Source: Acetatifactor sp. (GTDB taxonomy: Bacteria > Bacillota > Clostridia > Lachnospirales > Lachnospiraceae). Taken from it: 64,000 nucleotides of DNA. The stretch is from NCBI GenBank assembly GCA_016290775.1, contig JAEEVF010000010.1:62001-126000 (forward strand), given 5' to 3'. Below, piece after piece: positions 50,544 to 60,819 of this stretch. The position numbers were made by a program, and so were the translations under genes. The notes beneath the pieces were generated by a model, which was not told the DNA's origin, did not search any database, and worked only from the letters and a program-made list of their open reading frames with translations. Positions within the stretch are counted from its first letter, which is position 1. Each line of letters opens with the position of its first letter.

Positions 50544-52265
50544 CTATTCTTCCTTTGGCGGAATCTTGGCATTGAATGCCGTTGCAAAAGATTTAAGGAT
50601 ATTTCTGTTGAATTTTACATCTCGTTGTTCCATCAATTCTCTGCATTCTTCTTCACTCATGTTTACTATACAAGTCAATTTGAATCGAGCCCTCGAAGAA
50701 CCAACATACATTAATTGTGGTCCTTGTTCGTTGTCAAACATTTTCTTGTCAATATCCACCATTATGATCACGTCAGATTCAAGACCCTTAAACTTTCTAC
50801 AGGTCGTAAACTTGATGTATCCTCGCTTATATTTGTATTTTGAATCTTCGCAAGAAGACGAAATTATACTGCTCTCTTCAGTCTTACAAGTTAATACAGT
50901 GACATTTGTGTACCCAGCGTCTATGTATTTGTCAATTTCATGGTTCAACGCAGAAATCGTTTCTTCCTGACCATTACAGAAAACCATTTCTGGCAAATCG
51001 CCTAAAACCGCATCTTTATAAAGTTTGGGGACTTTGTCCGATCCCAATAGTCTAAGTGAAGTGCACGCTATGTTTTCCGTATTTCTGCAATTCCTGTAAA
51101 GAGTCAGCTTGCAATCTGCATCCTGTATATACTTTGGCATTCTATTCGACTGAATCATTTGATTCTTATCATAAAACAAATAGAAAGTTCCATGTCTCCC
51201 TTCGTTTTCTATAGCATTAGTTTTTAGCAAATCAATGAGTTCCTCTTCTTCAGCTATCACTCTACCAAAATCCTGTCCCTCATCGATAATTACATGCTGA
51301 TATGGAAAACTCCCGTCATAATACATTTCCTCAAGCTTATCTTTTAGTAGGCTATAATTTGGTTTCTCAGTTTCACACAACTTACACGCAAGACCATCTA
51401 TCGTATAATAATCAACTCGCGCATATCCGTATGTGTTCGCAAGGTATTCCTTCAAGAATGAGTTGTAGCATAAAAACAGTACTTTTTCATCCTTCTCTGA
51501 ATGCAATCTCGCTTTTTCCACCGCCATAACGGTTTTACCCGTTCCTGCGAGTCCGTTAATGATTGCATTGTTCTGTTCCTCAAGATAATTAAGCAAGGCA
51601 ACCTGTTCCTTCAGCATCCTCCTAAATACATTCTTGGTTCGCTCTATCTCTACCTCGTGTAAAGAAATCAGGCTAAAACTCGGTGCTAGTACACGTTCCA
51701 GAATCCTTTTGACATCTTTTTCAGAAAGGTTCGTTTGAACTTTAGCTGAGATCTCAATGCTAAAGATCCGTTCTATCTCCGCTTCGATATTACCGAATGA
51801 ATCCGATGTCAGAGTTATACTTAGATCAGCCTCAGGCGGTAAATGCATTTTTTTCAAGAAATCCATTGGAACATCCGGAAACCAAACCGCATGTAATAAC
51901 TTACAATGCTCAAATTCATACTGCAAGCCATGGTCGATCATGTAATCCTTAAGCTTCCACTTATTTGAACTTGCCTGATTATATGGTCCATCATTCTTCA
52001 TCTTTTTTCCGCTACCATATAACCAATAACCATTTAAATAATCAATCTGCCCCGCCTTTGCTTCCAAACAAATTATGCCCTTTTTAGGATGGAAAATAAC
52101 GAAATCCGTTTCGCTTTCCTTAATTACCGACCCACTAACAGTAACAATAGAAACCGAATGAAAAACATAGTACTCATCCGACAAGGAACTCAATTCTTCA
52201 AACATTAACCCTTCTTGACTCTTTGGATCAAATTCTCTTGGCATATCAGGTATCATTCGTGCCAT
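50544..52265 (-). CDS. NERD nuclease-like domain fused to SF1 (UvrD/DUF2075-type) helicase
   Basis: A 573-residue protein. Residues about 15-130 are a NERD domain of the restriction endonuclease-like fold (ETDFVIFHPKKGIICLEAKAG carries the Asp, Glu and Lys). A helicase core follows from about residue 220: Walker A NGLAGTGKTVMA, motif II HVIIDEGQDFG, motif IV-VI TTCRKFKGLESDVIIMVD and MYVGSSRARFKL. It probably processes DNA ends or foreign DNA. The real start is the ATG at 52265, one base past the TAA stop of the DEAH helicase gene; no strong site, so translation is probably coupled. Confidence 0.85.
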   Translation of the reverse strand: MARMIPDMPREFDPKSQEGLMFEELSSLSDEYYVFHSVSIVTVSGSVIKESETDFVIFHPKKGIICLEAKAGQIDYLNGYWLYGSGKKMKNDGPYNQASSNKWKLKDYMIDHGLQYEFEHCKLLHAVWFPDVPMDFLKKMHLPPEADLSITLTSDSFGNIEAEIERIFSIEISAKVQTNLSEKDVKRILERVLAPSFSLISLHEVEIERTKNVFRRMLKEQVALLNYLEEQNNAIINGLAGTGKTVMAVEKARLHSEKDEKVLFLCYNSFLKEYLANTYGYARVDYYTIDGLACKLCETEKPNYSLLKDKLEEMYYDGSFPYQHVIIDEGQDFGRVIAEEEELIDLLKTNAIENEGRHGTFYLFYDKNQMIQSNRMPKYIQDADCKLTLYRNCRNTENIACTSLRLLGSDKVPKLYKDAVLGDLPEMVFCNGQEETISALNHEIDKYIDAGYTNVTVLTCKTEESSIISSSCEDSKYKYKRGYIKFTTCRKFKGLESDVIIMVDIDKKMFDNEQGPQLMYVGSSRARFKLTCIVNMSEEECRELMEQRDVKFNRNILKSFATAFNAKIPPKEE

Positions 52266-52266
52266 A

Positions 52267-55200
52267 TTATTCACTCACTTTCTCCAGAAAATCATCAACA
52301 CTAAATCCCTCTTTTGTACAATACACATTCCATCCAGTCTTTTTAGCCAACACATAATCCTCATAAGCGTCATCCAAGAATAGCATTACATACTTTTCAT
52401 CCCATAAAAGGTTGGCCACAAACTCCTCGCCTGTTTCTTCGATTTTGACGGTCTTATGATAATATGGCTGGGCAATACTTGTTGGACTCTTATCCTTTAT
52501 TTCTTCAACAAGTGTTATCTCATCATCTTCAAAGCAATCATCAAGTAAATCACGCCAAATCTCAGCGGCCGTTTCGTTCCCAGGATTACGTCCGCCTGAT
52601 CCCAAAACTAGTTTCATTCTTGTATATGCCCTAGCGCCCCCCTCATAATGCCATCGATCACTTTGATAGCTTTCTTTGCTTTGCTCGACATCAAAGAGAA
52701 GTCTCTTGATTACATCTATAGCCAGTTTTCTTTGGAGCTTACTGTGATATGCCTGATTATAATAGTTCCTTAAGCAATTATAACATGAGGTGTTCTCATC
52801 ACAGCATTCGGTACTAACACGTTCCAGAGCCGCCTTTAACGAACTAATAACTGCATCTCTGTTTAACAATCTCTTTACATGTCCAGCGCCACCTGGAACA
52901 TTGTCGTATAAAAGAATGTCATAGCTTTGCCACTCAAGATTAATCTCTAAGACACCATCTATGTCATTCCGTTCGATTCCCAACGCCAAGCTAACGCCTT
53001 CCAAAAACGCATACATAAACGAAAGCGCTTGTGGATATCCCAGCTTATCGATCGTATCTAGGATAGGAATAGTAAATCTCGCAACATCCGTTTTGAATTT
53101 GTGTCCCAATCGCAAATATTCCAGTTCGTCACATTTGCAGTCATACAGCCTATAGTTCTTATGCTTTTTCAAAATTCGTGGCGTCACACTTTTTTTCTTT
53201 TCAACATCTCCGTAACCGCATGTGGGACACATATAGAATCCTGATTTATTCATGACAAGCAGTTCATCTTCACTACTTGTTTCTATACCCATGGCACTTC
53301 CAAAAATCAGTCTCTGCTCATCCGTTTTTCCATTGCCGACATATGAAACTTCACCCGCATATGATCTCTTAGGTTTCAACCTAGTACTTTCCTTAGTAAC
53401 TCCTGTCTTAAAGCCATAAATGGGTTCTATATAGTATTCAACTACCTCTGTAGAAATAGAGGTCCCGCAATACTTGCACTCCGTATTTTTTGCCTTACTC
53501 AAAAAAACATTTATTCTTTTACATACTGGACAAGTCGTAAACCAGTTTTTTGCAAATTCATCTTGATTCTTTAAGGCAATGTATTTTGATGTGTATTTGT
53601 TTCCATCGACAATCACTTCAGAATCCGGTGCATATTCAGAAATGGCAACCTTTAGATCTCTGCTCATGTCGTATTTATTCACCTGCGCTCCATTCTCATA
53701 GATTTGCAGATCAACGACATCAACAGGGAATCCATACTTCGGAATCACGCAGTATTTCGACAGACTCTTTATCACATCTTCACTCTTTAGGTTCGCAATT
53801 TGGTGGATGTAATAAGAAACATATCTGCTAGCCTCTTCGTCTCCTAGCGTTTGCTTTGAAATGGCTTCTTTTTTGGCATTTTCAAATTCTTTAAGCATCT
53901 CCATTATGGCATCTACAAAATGAGTTAGCTTTTCGTCTTCTCCTCCCATTTCGTCCAGCCACTTGAAATCTCTATACTCAGAATATATCATTTCAGGAAG
54001 AATCTTTTGATTTATATATTCATTTAGATCGCTGGGTCTGGAGTTCATGAATTCTCTATATTTTTGGATTCCGCCGCCGCTTATAATAAGCGCATCCAAA
54101 GATTTAAAGTATTCCGGATAGCGTCTAAAGAAATATCCCAAGCTAGCTGCCATTAGGTGTCTAATAATGATCTTCTTATTCAAGACATTAAAATAGGGCG
54201 GATTAATAACTCCAGAAATCATCTTTTCCGGTTCTGAAAAGTAGGTATAATCGTGTGACCCAGTTCCACAATAAGTCAGAATGTAAGCAGCGCTGTCCTT
54301 TCTTCGACCAGCACGCCCCGCCCTTTGAACATAGTTAGCTGGTGTAGGCGGGACATTTCGCATAAATACCGTTTCCAGGCCTCCGATATCAATGCCCATT
54401 TCAAAAGTTGTGGAACAACTCAAAATGTTGATCTTTTTATTCTTGAAATCAATCTGGTATTCCTTTGCCTGTTTTCTCTCAAGTTGAGCTGTATGTTCTT
54501 TGATAACAATGCTCTCAATTTTCTTGTTCATGTACTGTTTACGATAGTAATTTCCTTCCAGAACCTCATCTGGATCTACTTCGCTCAATCTTCCAGGACA
54601 CCGATCCTGTACGCATTTATCATTAATATTATACGGAGTTAAGCGCCCGCACTTACTACACTGATAAAACTTAGATCTTTTATAATTTTTTACTATATAT
54701 CTGCCTGCATCTATTTGATACGCTGCTTTTTTGTCGTGCTTAACAAGAAATTTGTCACTTCCTTCCATGTCACTTGCTTGAACAAGCAAGTCAAACACGC
54801 TTTCAAGTGCCTTCTTGGCAGCCTCAGCATCAATGTCAAAAACCTTCATGGTGTATCTTACAACTGTGTTGCTCTCCCCACTAACAGGTAAAAAGCTTTT
54901 TACGCCATTAAATGCATTCTCTTCATTTCCTTTTGTCGCTCTTTTAGGATTGCTTAGCGTAACATAGTTATTAAATCGTCTGTACTCCAATATTTCCATT
55001 CTTTCGTCAGGCGTTAATGTCGATTTGACATAATTCACCGCAGGAGTAGTCTTAAACACCCCCAAAACAACTTGCATAAAATCATACAATTTTTTCTTTG
55101 TCATGTTGCATCCAGCAAACGCTTCTGCAGAAGCGATGTCTTCTTCGGAAAACTCATCGATAATGCTCTTCAGATCTATATCAAAATAATACAAACCCAA

Positions 55201-57426
55201 GCCTTCACCATCGTAATCGCCATCAACTTTAAGAAGATCAACCAGCACCGCAGCCCACGCATTTTTGTGTGAATTCAAATTGTTTGAGAATAAATCACTT
55301 GTTTTAAGACGATCTTCAAGCAACGATGTCAGTTCATTAACACCCATTTCCTGAAAATCTTTGTTCTTTATCATCTCCCATATCAAACGTTTTCTTAGCA
55401 TCCTGACATGATTTGAATCAAAGAAAACCGCAGCAAAGCTAGCCTGTTGTCGACTATCAGAAAAAGCCAAATACTGTTTGACTTTTTCTTCTTTGGTGAA
55501 CACAGTTCTGTTTGCTCCTGGTGTTAGAGAAAGCTTTTTTACCTTCTTTGACTCTTGCTCCCCTTCATCAATGGCTTCATATAGTATTTGAGCGATTAGG
55601 GCTGTCCCTTCGTCTTTTCCAATATTGAGTGCTTTTACAACTCCTGCTTTGCCTTTATGTCCACAACAAGGGCATTGCGCAATATTGTTATAAATCACCT
55701 CATCATTATCGCCCTTTTTCTGGATAACCCTGTAAGCCTTAAATCTATTATCTTCACTACATTTGCACTTTTTTGCGTTAAGGTTTCCAACCGCATGTGT
55801 TTCACCGCATTTTGCGCATACCTCATATGCTTCTATGCTATCCGCATTAACCTCTTCTTCATTTATGGAGTTCTCTAGGAGAAAATAGTCCAATCTTACA
55901 AATTCTTCATTTCCGTAGTTCTCATAGATATCTATCTCCTTGTTTTGAAGTAGATAATCCATTTGATCTTCGTCTTTATGTTGGATTTTCCCAATAATGT
56001 AGGGGGAATTACAGTACCTACAGTTTCCGACCTCAAACGCCTTCATCCCATCGATTTCATTGGTCTTTGTAAGGCTCAGCTGCGGATTCTTTCCATAAGT
56101 GATATAGGCTCCGGACAGCGGCCTTACGAATGAATGATACTTAAGATCAAATAGTCCTATACCATCTTTTTCCGCTGCATTTATTACATCAATCAAAGAA
56201 ATCAATTCGTCTGTCGTTACATAATTTGACATTGCTTTATAAATGCTCCTAAAATCCTTGCTTCCGTCCTTAAGCAATTCGCAAAGATCATGAACATTTA
56301 CATCTCTAACCAACAACGAATATATCGCTTCTTTCGCATCAGATGTTTCACAATTAATGTACCTCTTGCATACCGACAATATTTGATCTACATCCATATT
56401 CGCACTTTTGATTGCAACATAATCAGAACCCGATACTCTGAATTCAGCATTAACAGGCATCGAAATCCTTTTGGAAAAAATAATATCAGAAATCTTAAAA
56501 TCGGCTGAAGTTAAGCTGGTTGCAAACCTAACTATTTCTTCTTCAGATTTTCCTTGCTTGCCTAATGTTGCGCTAGTCAGAATAAAGCGAGGCTTCTTCT
56601 CAGCTAATCCCGTAAGCCGCCTTAGCAGCAGTGACAATTCGATTCCCAGCGAGCCACTGTATGTATGGGCTTCATCCAAGACCACATACTTCCAGTTATT
56701 AAGCCTTTCCGGCACAAATAAAGAATAGTCATTCGGTCTTATCAGCAAGTATTCCAACATAGAATAATTAGTAAACAGCAGATGCGGCGGATTATTTCGA
56801 ATCTCTGCTCTTGAAACAAGTTCATTTTCAGTAATGACGCAATTATTCTCCGCCCCTAGCTTTTCCCTGTACATTGCCGAGGCCGTCTCCGGCGTCTCTC
56901 CAGTAAAAAAGCCAAAAGTAATGCTCGGACAATTCCGCAGTATTCTGCGAATTCTATCTATCTGATCATTTACCAGCGCATTCATGGGATACAAAAAAAT
57001 GGCTCGGATTCCCACCTCATTATTCCCATTTTCAACATCATAAAGCAAGTCATTCAAAATGGGATACAAAAAGCTCTCCGTTTTACCAGATCCAGTACCA
57101 GTTGTAATGATCGCACTTCTACCCTGCTTTATTAATCGCAATGACTCTTCCTGGTGCGAATAAAGCGGTCTCTGGAAATCAATGTCTTCAAGCATTCTGA
57201 AAGACCTGCATACCAAGCCTTCGTCAATCAGGTAGTCGAGATTATGTCCTCTTTGAAACGGAAAGCTCATGTCGACATAAGGTCCCTTAAATAGGCGTTC
57301 TTTTTCCAGTTGCTCGATGAAAAGCTTTTGCAAACTGCTTTTTCCGAACTCAAAAGAAGACCTTAAATACTCTTTATAATGTTCATCTATGTACTTGGAT
57401 CGCTCTATAGGATTAAGTTTACTCAT
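52267..57426 (-). CDS. Large DEAH-box helicase with DUF1998, Druantia DruE-like
   Basis: A 1719-residue SF2 helicase. Motif I TTGTGSGKTE (108-117), DEAH (251-254), SAT (285-287) and motif VI QRAGRAGRR in the second RecA domain are intact, with an additional TFEMGIDIGGLETVFMRNVPP segment. Several Cys pairs (CRYCNSPY, CAKCGETHAVG, CPCCGHKG, CPVCKRIN, CPTCGYGD) suggest zinc sites. The C-terminal DUF1998 signature is CYNCLRNYYNQAYH. This architecture with an upstream 1000-residue unknown protein matches the DruH-DruE pair of type III Druantia, although DpdF- or DISARM-type helicases share parts of it. It overlaps that upstream gene by ATGA. Confidence 0.8.
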   Translation of the reverse strand: MSKLNPIERSKYIDEHYKEYLRSSFEFGKSSLQKLFIEQLEKERLFKGPYVDMSFPFQRGHNLDYLIDEGLVCRSFRMLEDIDFQRPLYSHQEESLRLIKQGRSAIITTGTGSGKTESFLYPILNDLLYDVENGNNEVGIRAIFLYPMNALVNDQIDRIRRILRNCPSITFGFFTGETPETASAMYREKLGAENNCVITENELVSRAEIRNNPPHLLFTNYSMLEYLLIRPNDYSLFVPERLNNWKYVVLDEAHTYSGSLGIELSLLLRRLTGLAEKKPRFILTSATLGKQGKSEEEIVRFATSLTSADFKISDIIFSKRISMPVNAEFRVSGSDYVAIKSANMDVDQILSVCKRYINCETSDAKEAIYSLLVRDVNVHDLCELLKDGSKDFRSIYKAMSNYVTTDELISLIDVINAAEKDGIGLFDLKYHSFVRPLSGAYITYGKNPQLSLTKTNEIDGMKAFEVGNCRYCNSPYIIGKIQHKDEDQMDYLLQNKEIDIYENYGNEEFVRLDYFLLENSINEEEVNADSIEAYEVCAKCGETHAVGNLNAKKCKCSEDNRFKAYRVIQKKGDNDEVIYNNIAQCPCCGHKGKAGVVKALNIGKDEGTALIAQILYEAIDEGEQESKKVKKLSLTPGANRTVFTKEEKVKQYLAFSDSRQQASFAAVFFDSNHVRMLRKRLIWEMIKNKDFQEMGVNELTSLLEDRLKTSDLFSNNLNSHKNAWAAVLVDLLKVDGDYDGEGLGLYYFDIDLKSIIDEFSEEDIASAEAFAGCNMTKKKLYDFMQVVLGVFKTTPAVNYVKSTLTPDERMEILEYRRFNNYVTLSNPKRATKGNEENAFNGVKSFLPVSGESNTVVRYTMKVFDIDAEAAKKALESVFDLLVQASDMEGSDKFLVKHDKKAAYQIDAGRYIVKNYKRSKFYQCSKCGRLTPYNINDKCVQDRCPGRLSEVDPDEVLEGNYYRKQYMNKKIESIVIKEHTAQLERKQAKEYQIDFKNKKINILSCSTTFEMGIDIGGLETVFMRNVPPTPANYVQRAGRAGRRKDSAAYILTYCGTGSHDYTYFSEPEKMISGVINPPYFNVLNKKIIIRHLMAASLGYFFRRYPEYFKSLDALIISGGGIQKYREFMNSRPSDLNEYINQKILPEMIYSEYRDFKWLDEMGGEDEKLTHFVDAIMEMLKEFENAKKEAISKQTLGDEEASRYVSYYIHQIANLKSEDVIKSLSKYCVIPKYGFPVDVVDLQIYENGAQVNKYDMSRDLKVAISEYAPDSEVIVDGNKYTSKYIALKNQDEFAKNWFTTCPVCKRINVFLSKAKNTECKYCGTSISTEVVEYYIEPIYGFKTGVTKESTRLKPKRSYAGEVSYVGNGKTDEQRLIFGSAMGIETSSEDELLVMNKSGFYMCPTCGYGDVEKKKSVTPRILKKHKNYRLYDCKCDELEYLRLGHKFKTDVARFTIPILDTIDKLGYPQALSFMYAFLEGVSLALGIERNDIDGVLEINLEWQSYDILLYDNVPGGAGHVKRLLNRDAVISSLKAALERVSTECCDENTSCYNCLRNYYNQAYHSKLQRKLAIDVIKRLLFDVEQSKESYQSDRWHYEGGARAYTRMKLVLGSGGRNPGNETAAEIWRDLLDDCFEDDEITLVEEIKDKSPTSIAQPYYHKTVKIEETGEEFVANLLWDEKYVMLFLDDAYEDYVLAKKTGWNVYCTKEGFSVDDFLEKVSE

Positions 57427-60400
57427 TTAACGCGTTCTCCCTTCAAATTCAATGTATATAAGAAAATGTCAGGTGCCCAAGAGTTTACTATCGAGTTGAG
57501 AATTCCGTGCTTCCTTTCATCATACAACAATCCATCCCCATAATTGGTAATATAGGCATCCATTGTGTCGTCTATTATTTCGCTACAAATTTCGACCTCA
57601 ACAGGATTGATATTATTAAGTTGCCATTCCCCTCTGAATGTCTTAATAAATATATTTCCAATAAGGATTCCGTCATCTCTCATTTCAATAATCTGCACAT
57701 ATGCAAAGTGAAGATGGCGCTCTATCTCTTGTGATTCGCCTTTCTCTTGATATTTACTGTAATAAATCGTATCAATCTTAAAAGCGCACCCAACAAAATC
57801 TTGCTTCGCATAAAATGTCTTTCTCTCGCTATAAAGAAGGGTATCTTTTCTAAGCCTCAAAACTTTTGTTTTTTCGTGAAAATTGAATGTGTACTCTTCG
57901 AAAGAGTTTAATCCTTCAACTTGAGTTGTCTGTCCACTCTCCAATAATTTGCTAGCGTTTACCCTCTCGCCGGCAGAATTATATATTTCAAATGATACTT
58001 TGTTTTTGCCATGAAAGTAAGGCGTGACAAGTACTCGAGGCGGGTTATCCAGAAATTCGATTTTCGTAAGATCTTCATCCATAATGCACTTGTTATAGCA
58101 TCTGATCGTGTATTTAGGATAGTCATTTACCTTGAAAATGAGCGTAATAAATTTGTTAAAAGTCTTATACGAATTCAAAAAACCGATTGCCACCGTTCTA
58201 AACGAGCCCTGGTCTTGAATTGCAATATTATCCTCTATCAATACAGCATTTTCATCAAATATCTTTACACTATTACACTCTGCATCAAACAGTTTCAAAG
58301 TAGCATCCAAAGCAACATCGTCAATCCACATGTCTTCGTTTTTGGCATTCCAATTTGAATCATCCAGGGAATAATATCCCAAATTGAGCGGCAAGTAATA
58401 TACATACTCCATGCCGTTATACAAAAAGCGAAGAAAACTTGGATCAAAAGTTTCCGCGGTTATTTCCGTCGCCAGCGATTCTTGAAGAAAACCTGACATC
58501 ACATTGATTCCAGATCTACCATCATCAATAATGTTCACCGTATATATCAGTTTATTGTCAATTACGAATCTTCTTGCAAAAATGCGTTTACATTTCCCGT
58601 CAAATAGCTGACTAACTTCCACTTCATAGATTCCGCTTTCAATCAGTTCCAAATCAACCACATACTTAGTTATACTTCCCCTGTCTGTTCTCTTGCATGT
58701 CATTTCAGAGAGTTTATGCGGTTTCCCATTTATCAGCACTTCGCATGTTCTGGTAGCATTATCGACCTCAAACACCAACGCATTAACGGTGCTATATACT
58801 TCAAGCATTTCTCCACTCTTCAATTCCAAAACTCGGCATTTCTCATGTACCTTGCCAAAAATCCCTGGTTTAATCATTGAAGAAAAATTGAAAACATCAT
58901 GCCCTATTGCAATTGCCTCGCCACCTCTGATCAGTTTATATCCCCACCAATAATGCTCCCTAGCTTCAATACAATCAATATTGGCTTCGTTTGGTTTATA
59001 ACAGATATACGCAGTCCCTTGATAATCCGTATTATTCGATATCTCGTTACAATTTGCATCAAACACAATAAATTCTCTATAAAGCTTGTCCTTACTATCA
59101 TAGAGAATTTCATCACCAACAGTTACGCGATATGTTAGTTTGCCTAACGGATTGTTAATTAATATCCTTACGGCGCTCACTTCATATCCGCCAATAATCT
59201 CTTTTATGTAACAGTCTTCCTTCCTAACAAGCAAAACTCCATCATTCAATACTTCGATAGCGATTTTTTTATAATCATACTGTGCTTTTATCCTGTGTAC
59301 CGGAGAAATTAAGCATATTCCTGATCTTGTATAACTAAACTTTGGTTCCCAGCGAGATCTAAAGTCGTTTGAAAATAGCTTCTGATCTTTTTCGCCAGTT
59401 GTTGTGCTGATTAACTGTTTTTCCCATCCTTCGAAACCCGCTTTTAGATATGGATTAAAAATCTTAATTTCCTTATCCCAAAATCTTCTATCAATAAGCC
59501 TAACAACCATGATGCTCAGCTTTATCAAAGCATCCACACCATCATCGGTTGTTATAAGTGATTTCGTAGATGCAATCAATTTATATGTTTTATGCGTCGC
59601 ATTAATTGAAATGTCGTCTCCATCTAGCAATATGGTGCTTCTCAATCCCTCAAAAACAAATTTGAATTCGTCATAGAGATTCTCAGGTAAATCATAATCA
59701 AAATTCAGCTTGTAGATGTCAAAAATGAATTCAAAAAAAGCCGGCAAATACGCTTGCGGTACTAACGCGTTTTCGAGCACAACATTAATAATTCTTGTTC
59801 TGGTCGCGGATTCACCTTTTCTTCTATACTCACTAAGTATCGATCTAATAGTCCCCTCAATACGCTGTTCTGAATAGTATTTGTATAACCCTGCGTAAAC
59901 CCTTCTTACATGGCTATAATAATTCCCATTATCATAATTAAGCATGGCTATAAGAGTTAGTGAAACAACTACTATCTCATCAACATCATAACGATAAAGA
60001 GCATTTGGATCTAAATAGCAATCCAATTCACCCTCTCCCATGTCGAGGATATAAGTTATCACGCTCTCATCGTCAAGAATCTCTATTAATTCCGGTCCAA
60101 TGTTCTTTCGTCTCCTTACCAGCTTGCATAAATGCTTAATTTTGGCTTCAAAGAGATCAATTTGGATCCAATCATCAACTCTCTTAAGTGCGTATTTTTG
60201 GTCTTCTTCTGACAGCACTTTATTATCTATAATGTTATTGATAATTTCATCCAATCGTTCATCACATCGACTATAATTAAAATCATCACCCTTTTGATCA
60301 CGCCACCAAACGAAAAAACGAATCTCTTCGTCACATCTATTCAAGTCATTTCCAAATTGATCAATTGCTACATATAAATCAAATAAGGCATCGATGTATG

Positions 60401-60638
60401 GGCTATTACCTTTTACAAACGAGCTTGCCTTATTGATAATCTTTTCTTTAACAAGTTTATCTATGGTCCCATTTTCTATAACACGCTCAAGAAGTTCTAT
60501 TGTTTCTGCTTGATTAGAATCACAAACCAAATTCCTGTTTTTGTCGGTCCAATCCTTAAGACGCAGTAATTCTGATGGTTTTATTCCTTCTGGAGATATC
60601 CTTTTGACAATTGAGATGAGTTCATTTATACTACGCAT
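57423..60638 (-). CDS. Large protein of unknown fold, DruH-like candidate
   Basis: A 1071-residue soluble protein. Residues 1-380 are predicted largely alpha-helical and charged; residues about 400-1071 are rich in beta strands, possibly several immunoglobulin-like modules (repeated Y-x-V-x-V strands). No catalytic motif is visible. Position, size and the 4-base ATGA overlap with the DEAH/DUF1998 helicase gene are the basis for comparing it with DruH; I cannot confirm it from sequence memory alone. Strongly AT-rich codons. The start at 60638 has GGGGGAAATGCT upstream. Confidence 0.6.
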   Translation of the reverse strand: MRSINELISIVKRISPEGIKPSELLRLKDWTDKNRNLVCDSNQAETIELLERVIENGTIDKLVKEKIINKASSFVKGNSPYIDALFDLYVAIDQFGNDLNRCDEEIRFFVWWRDQKGDDFNYSRCDERLDEIINNIIDNKVLSEEDQKYALKRVDDWIQIDLFEAKIKHLCKLVRRRKNIGPELIEILDDESVITYILDMGEGELDCYLDPNALYRYDVDEIVVVSLTLIAMLNYDNGNYYSHVRRVYAGLYKYYSEQRIEGTIRSILSEYRRKGESATRTRIINVVLENALVPQAYLPAFFEFIFDIYKLNFDYDLPENLYDEFKFVFEGLRSTILLDGDDISINATHKTYKLIASTKSLITTDDGVDALIKLSIMVVRLIDRRFWDKEIKIFNPYLKAGFEGWEKQLISTTTGEKDQKLFSNDFRSRWEPKFSYTRSGICLISPVHRIKAQYDYKKIAIEVLNDGVLLVRKEDCYIKEIIGGYEVSAVRILINNPLGKLTYRVTVGDEILYDSKDKLYREFIVFDANCNEISNNTDYQGTAYICYKPNEANIDCIEAREHYWWGYKLIRGGEAIAIGHDVFNFSSMIKPGIFGKVHEKCRVLELKSGEMLEVYSTVNALVFEVDNATRTCEVLINGKPHKLSEMTCKRTDRGSITKYVVDLELIESGIYEVEVSQLFDGKCKRIFARRFVIDNKLIYTVNIIDDGRSGINVMSGFLQESLATEITAETFDPSFLRFLYNGMEYVYYLPLNLGYYSLDDSNWNAKNEDMWIDDVALDATLKLFDAECNSVKIFDENAVLIEDNIAIQDQGSFRTVAIGFLNSYKTFNKFITLIFKVNDYPKYTIRCYNKCIMDEDLTKIEFLDNPPRVLVTPYFHGKNKVSFEIYNSAGERVNASKLLESGQTTQVEGLNSFEEYTFNFHEKTKVLRLRKDTLLYSERKTFYAKQDFVGCAFKIDTIYYSKYQEKGESQEIERHLHFAYVQIIEMRDDGILIGNIFIKTFRGEWQLNNINPVEVEICSEIIDDTMDAYITNYGDGLLYDERKHGILNSIVNSWAPDIFLYTLNLKGERVK

Positions 60639-60718
60639 AGCATTTCCCCCATTTCTAGAATCACTGAATCGTTCACTTTGTCTTCTTTGATTTTCCTGTA
60701 AACTAAAACTTTCTTCGT

Positions 60719-60746
60719 ATCATAACAAGGCCGTATCAAACTTCAA
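60719..60746 (-). promoter_or_regulatory. Candidate promoter before the DruH-like gene
   Basis: On the minus strand TTGAAG (60746-60741) is followed after 16 bases by TATGAT (60724-60719). It lies in the 181-base gap upstream of the large unknown gene, about 80 bases before its start codon. Confidence 0.3.
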
Positions 60747-60819
60747 ATTCACCTTTCGCTTGACTATCAGCCATGCCTTATTCACATTCTTATATGTGTT
60801 CTTGCTAGTTTCTCCTCTT

